Source of the DNA: Deltaproteobacteria bacterium
Lineage (GTDB): Bacteria > Bdellovibrionota > UBA1018 > UBA923
Direction: 5' to 3'
Length of the DNA: 16,655 bases
Assembly (NCBI GenBank): GCA_016194795.1
Contig: JACQAX010000039.1
Span: 1-16,655, forward strand
Shown here: positions 16,228 through 16,655 of the stretch, piece by piece
Position numbering within the stretch: position 1 is the stretch's first letter
Layout: the number at the start of each line of letters is the position of its first letter
Position numbers and translations under genes: made by a program
Notes under the pieces: model-generated
The model's database searches: none
The model's input: the letters and a program-made list of their open reading frames with translations, nothing else
What the model was told of the DNA's origin: nothing

Positions 16228-16655
16228 CCTGAAGCACGCCGCGAAGCGGATCCCACGTCACGTTGGCGTCGGCGTCGATCGTCTGGGCCAGCACTTCCTT
16301 GTCGTTGACGATCACGCGCACGCGGCGGTCGGTGGAGATCGCGAGCTCGTTGATGAGCGAGGAGGCCTTGCTCAGGACCAGCTCGGCGTAATCGGCCTCG
16401 GTGCCGCCACCGTTCAGGGCCGCGCCGCGATCGGCGGGGCTCGACGTCTTGTACTTATGGCCGACGCTGAACCCGATGAGCCCGCCCCCGGGGAAAAACC
16501 GGTGGATGCTCTCGCAGAGGATCCGCGCCAGCCGCAGCTGGCCCGATTCGCTGCGGATCAGCTCGGCGTGCTGCGGGTTGCTCGCGAAAAGAGGCTCGAG
16601 GAGAATCGCGGGCATCTTCGTCAGCCGAAGGTTGCCGTCGCCGCGACCATCGTAC
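16217..16655 (-). CDS. N-acetylmuramoyl-L-alanine amidase (Amidase_3-like), C-terminal part; 5' end outside window
   Basis: The frame is open from the right edge on the reverse strand; the ATG at 16615 is internal because NLRLTK precedes it and completes the family pattern. NLRLTKMPAILLEPLFASNPQHAEL is a 25-residue block (16568-16633 region) matching the C-terminal half of zinc-dependent Amidase_3 enzymes, including the conserved Glu in LLEP and the SNP turn. These enzymes cut the bond between N-acetylmuramic acid and the L-Ala of the stem peptide in peptidoglycan. After the usual last helix (LCESIHRFFP), the protein continues with GFSVGHKYKTSSPADRGAAL and GGGTEADYAELVLSKASSL. These resemble the zinc-binding N-terminal half of the same fold (GH and TEAD), then a short tail to TAG at 16217. 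The order suggests a tandem or permuted arrangement. Amidase identity is fairly secure; localisation cannot be judged without the N-terminus. Confidence 0.75.
   Translation of the reverse strand, partial: YDGRGDGNLRLTKMPAILLEPLFASNPQHAELIRSESGQLRLARILCESIHRFFPGGGLIGFSVGHKYKTSSPADRGAALNGGGTEADYAELVLSKASSLINELAISTDRRVRVIVNDKEVLAQTIDADANVTWDPLRGVLQVTK

Noticed and set aside
1..16655. CRISPR array, tRNA or rRNA genes, insertion sequence ends
   Set aside because: No spaced direct repeats, cloverleaf-like segments, rRNA signatures, transposase motifs or terminal inverted repeats were seen. The only repeats noted are two short in-gene duplications.

Overview
This 16.7 kb window comes from a GC-rich bacterium. 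Hand-counted lines run about 60-72% GC over most of it, and most reading frames use G/C in the third codon position. The first 190 bases encode the Walker B region of a ZapE/AFG1-type ATPase with a sequence style I associate with Alphaproteobacteria. That is a weak taxonomic hint, because the ZapE homology stops abruptly and the piece may have arrived by a rearrangement.

Layout: a truncated ZapE-like fragment fused to an unrelated tail (1-318); a small all-helical protein (352-681); a 78-bp gap; then a tightly packed forward run from 760 to 16227 that looks like one transcription unit. The run contains a PhoD-like metallophosphoesterase gene split by an in-frame TAA (760-3645), a 1159-residue DUF6603-like beta-rich protein (3642-7121), and three very large uncharacterised proteins of 859, 1564 and 594 residues (7136-9715, 9747-14441, 14443-16227). 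Gaps inside the run are -4, 14, 31 and 1 bp. The last forward gene overlaps by 11 bp, tail to tail, with a reverse-strand N-acetylmuramoyl-L-alanine amidase fragment that runs off the right edge.

The three proteins after the DUF6603-like one carry motifs that I recognise as recurring in widespread but functionally undescribed bacterial families. Together with the phosphoesterase they look like a conserved co-translated module that may build a large protein assembly. None of the proteins with a visible N-terminus shows a signal peptide or clear membrane segment. The function is unknown, and any link to the neighbouring peptidoglycan amidase is only inferred from position.

Two things set the window apart. 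A segment of about 4 kb (roughly 690 to 4800) has clearly lower GC (about 40-58% in most lines counted) and different codon use. Its right boundary lies inside the DUF6603-like reading frame, as if recombination had replaced the front of the operon. The same segment carries the phosphoesterase stop codon, which separates the conserved metal-binding motifs onto two reading frames.
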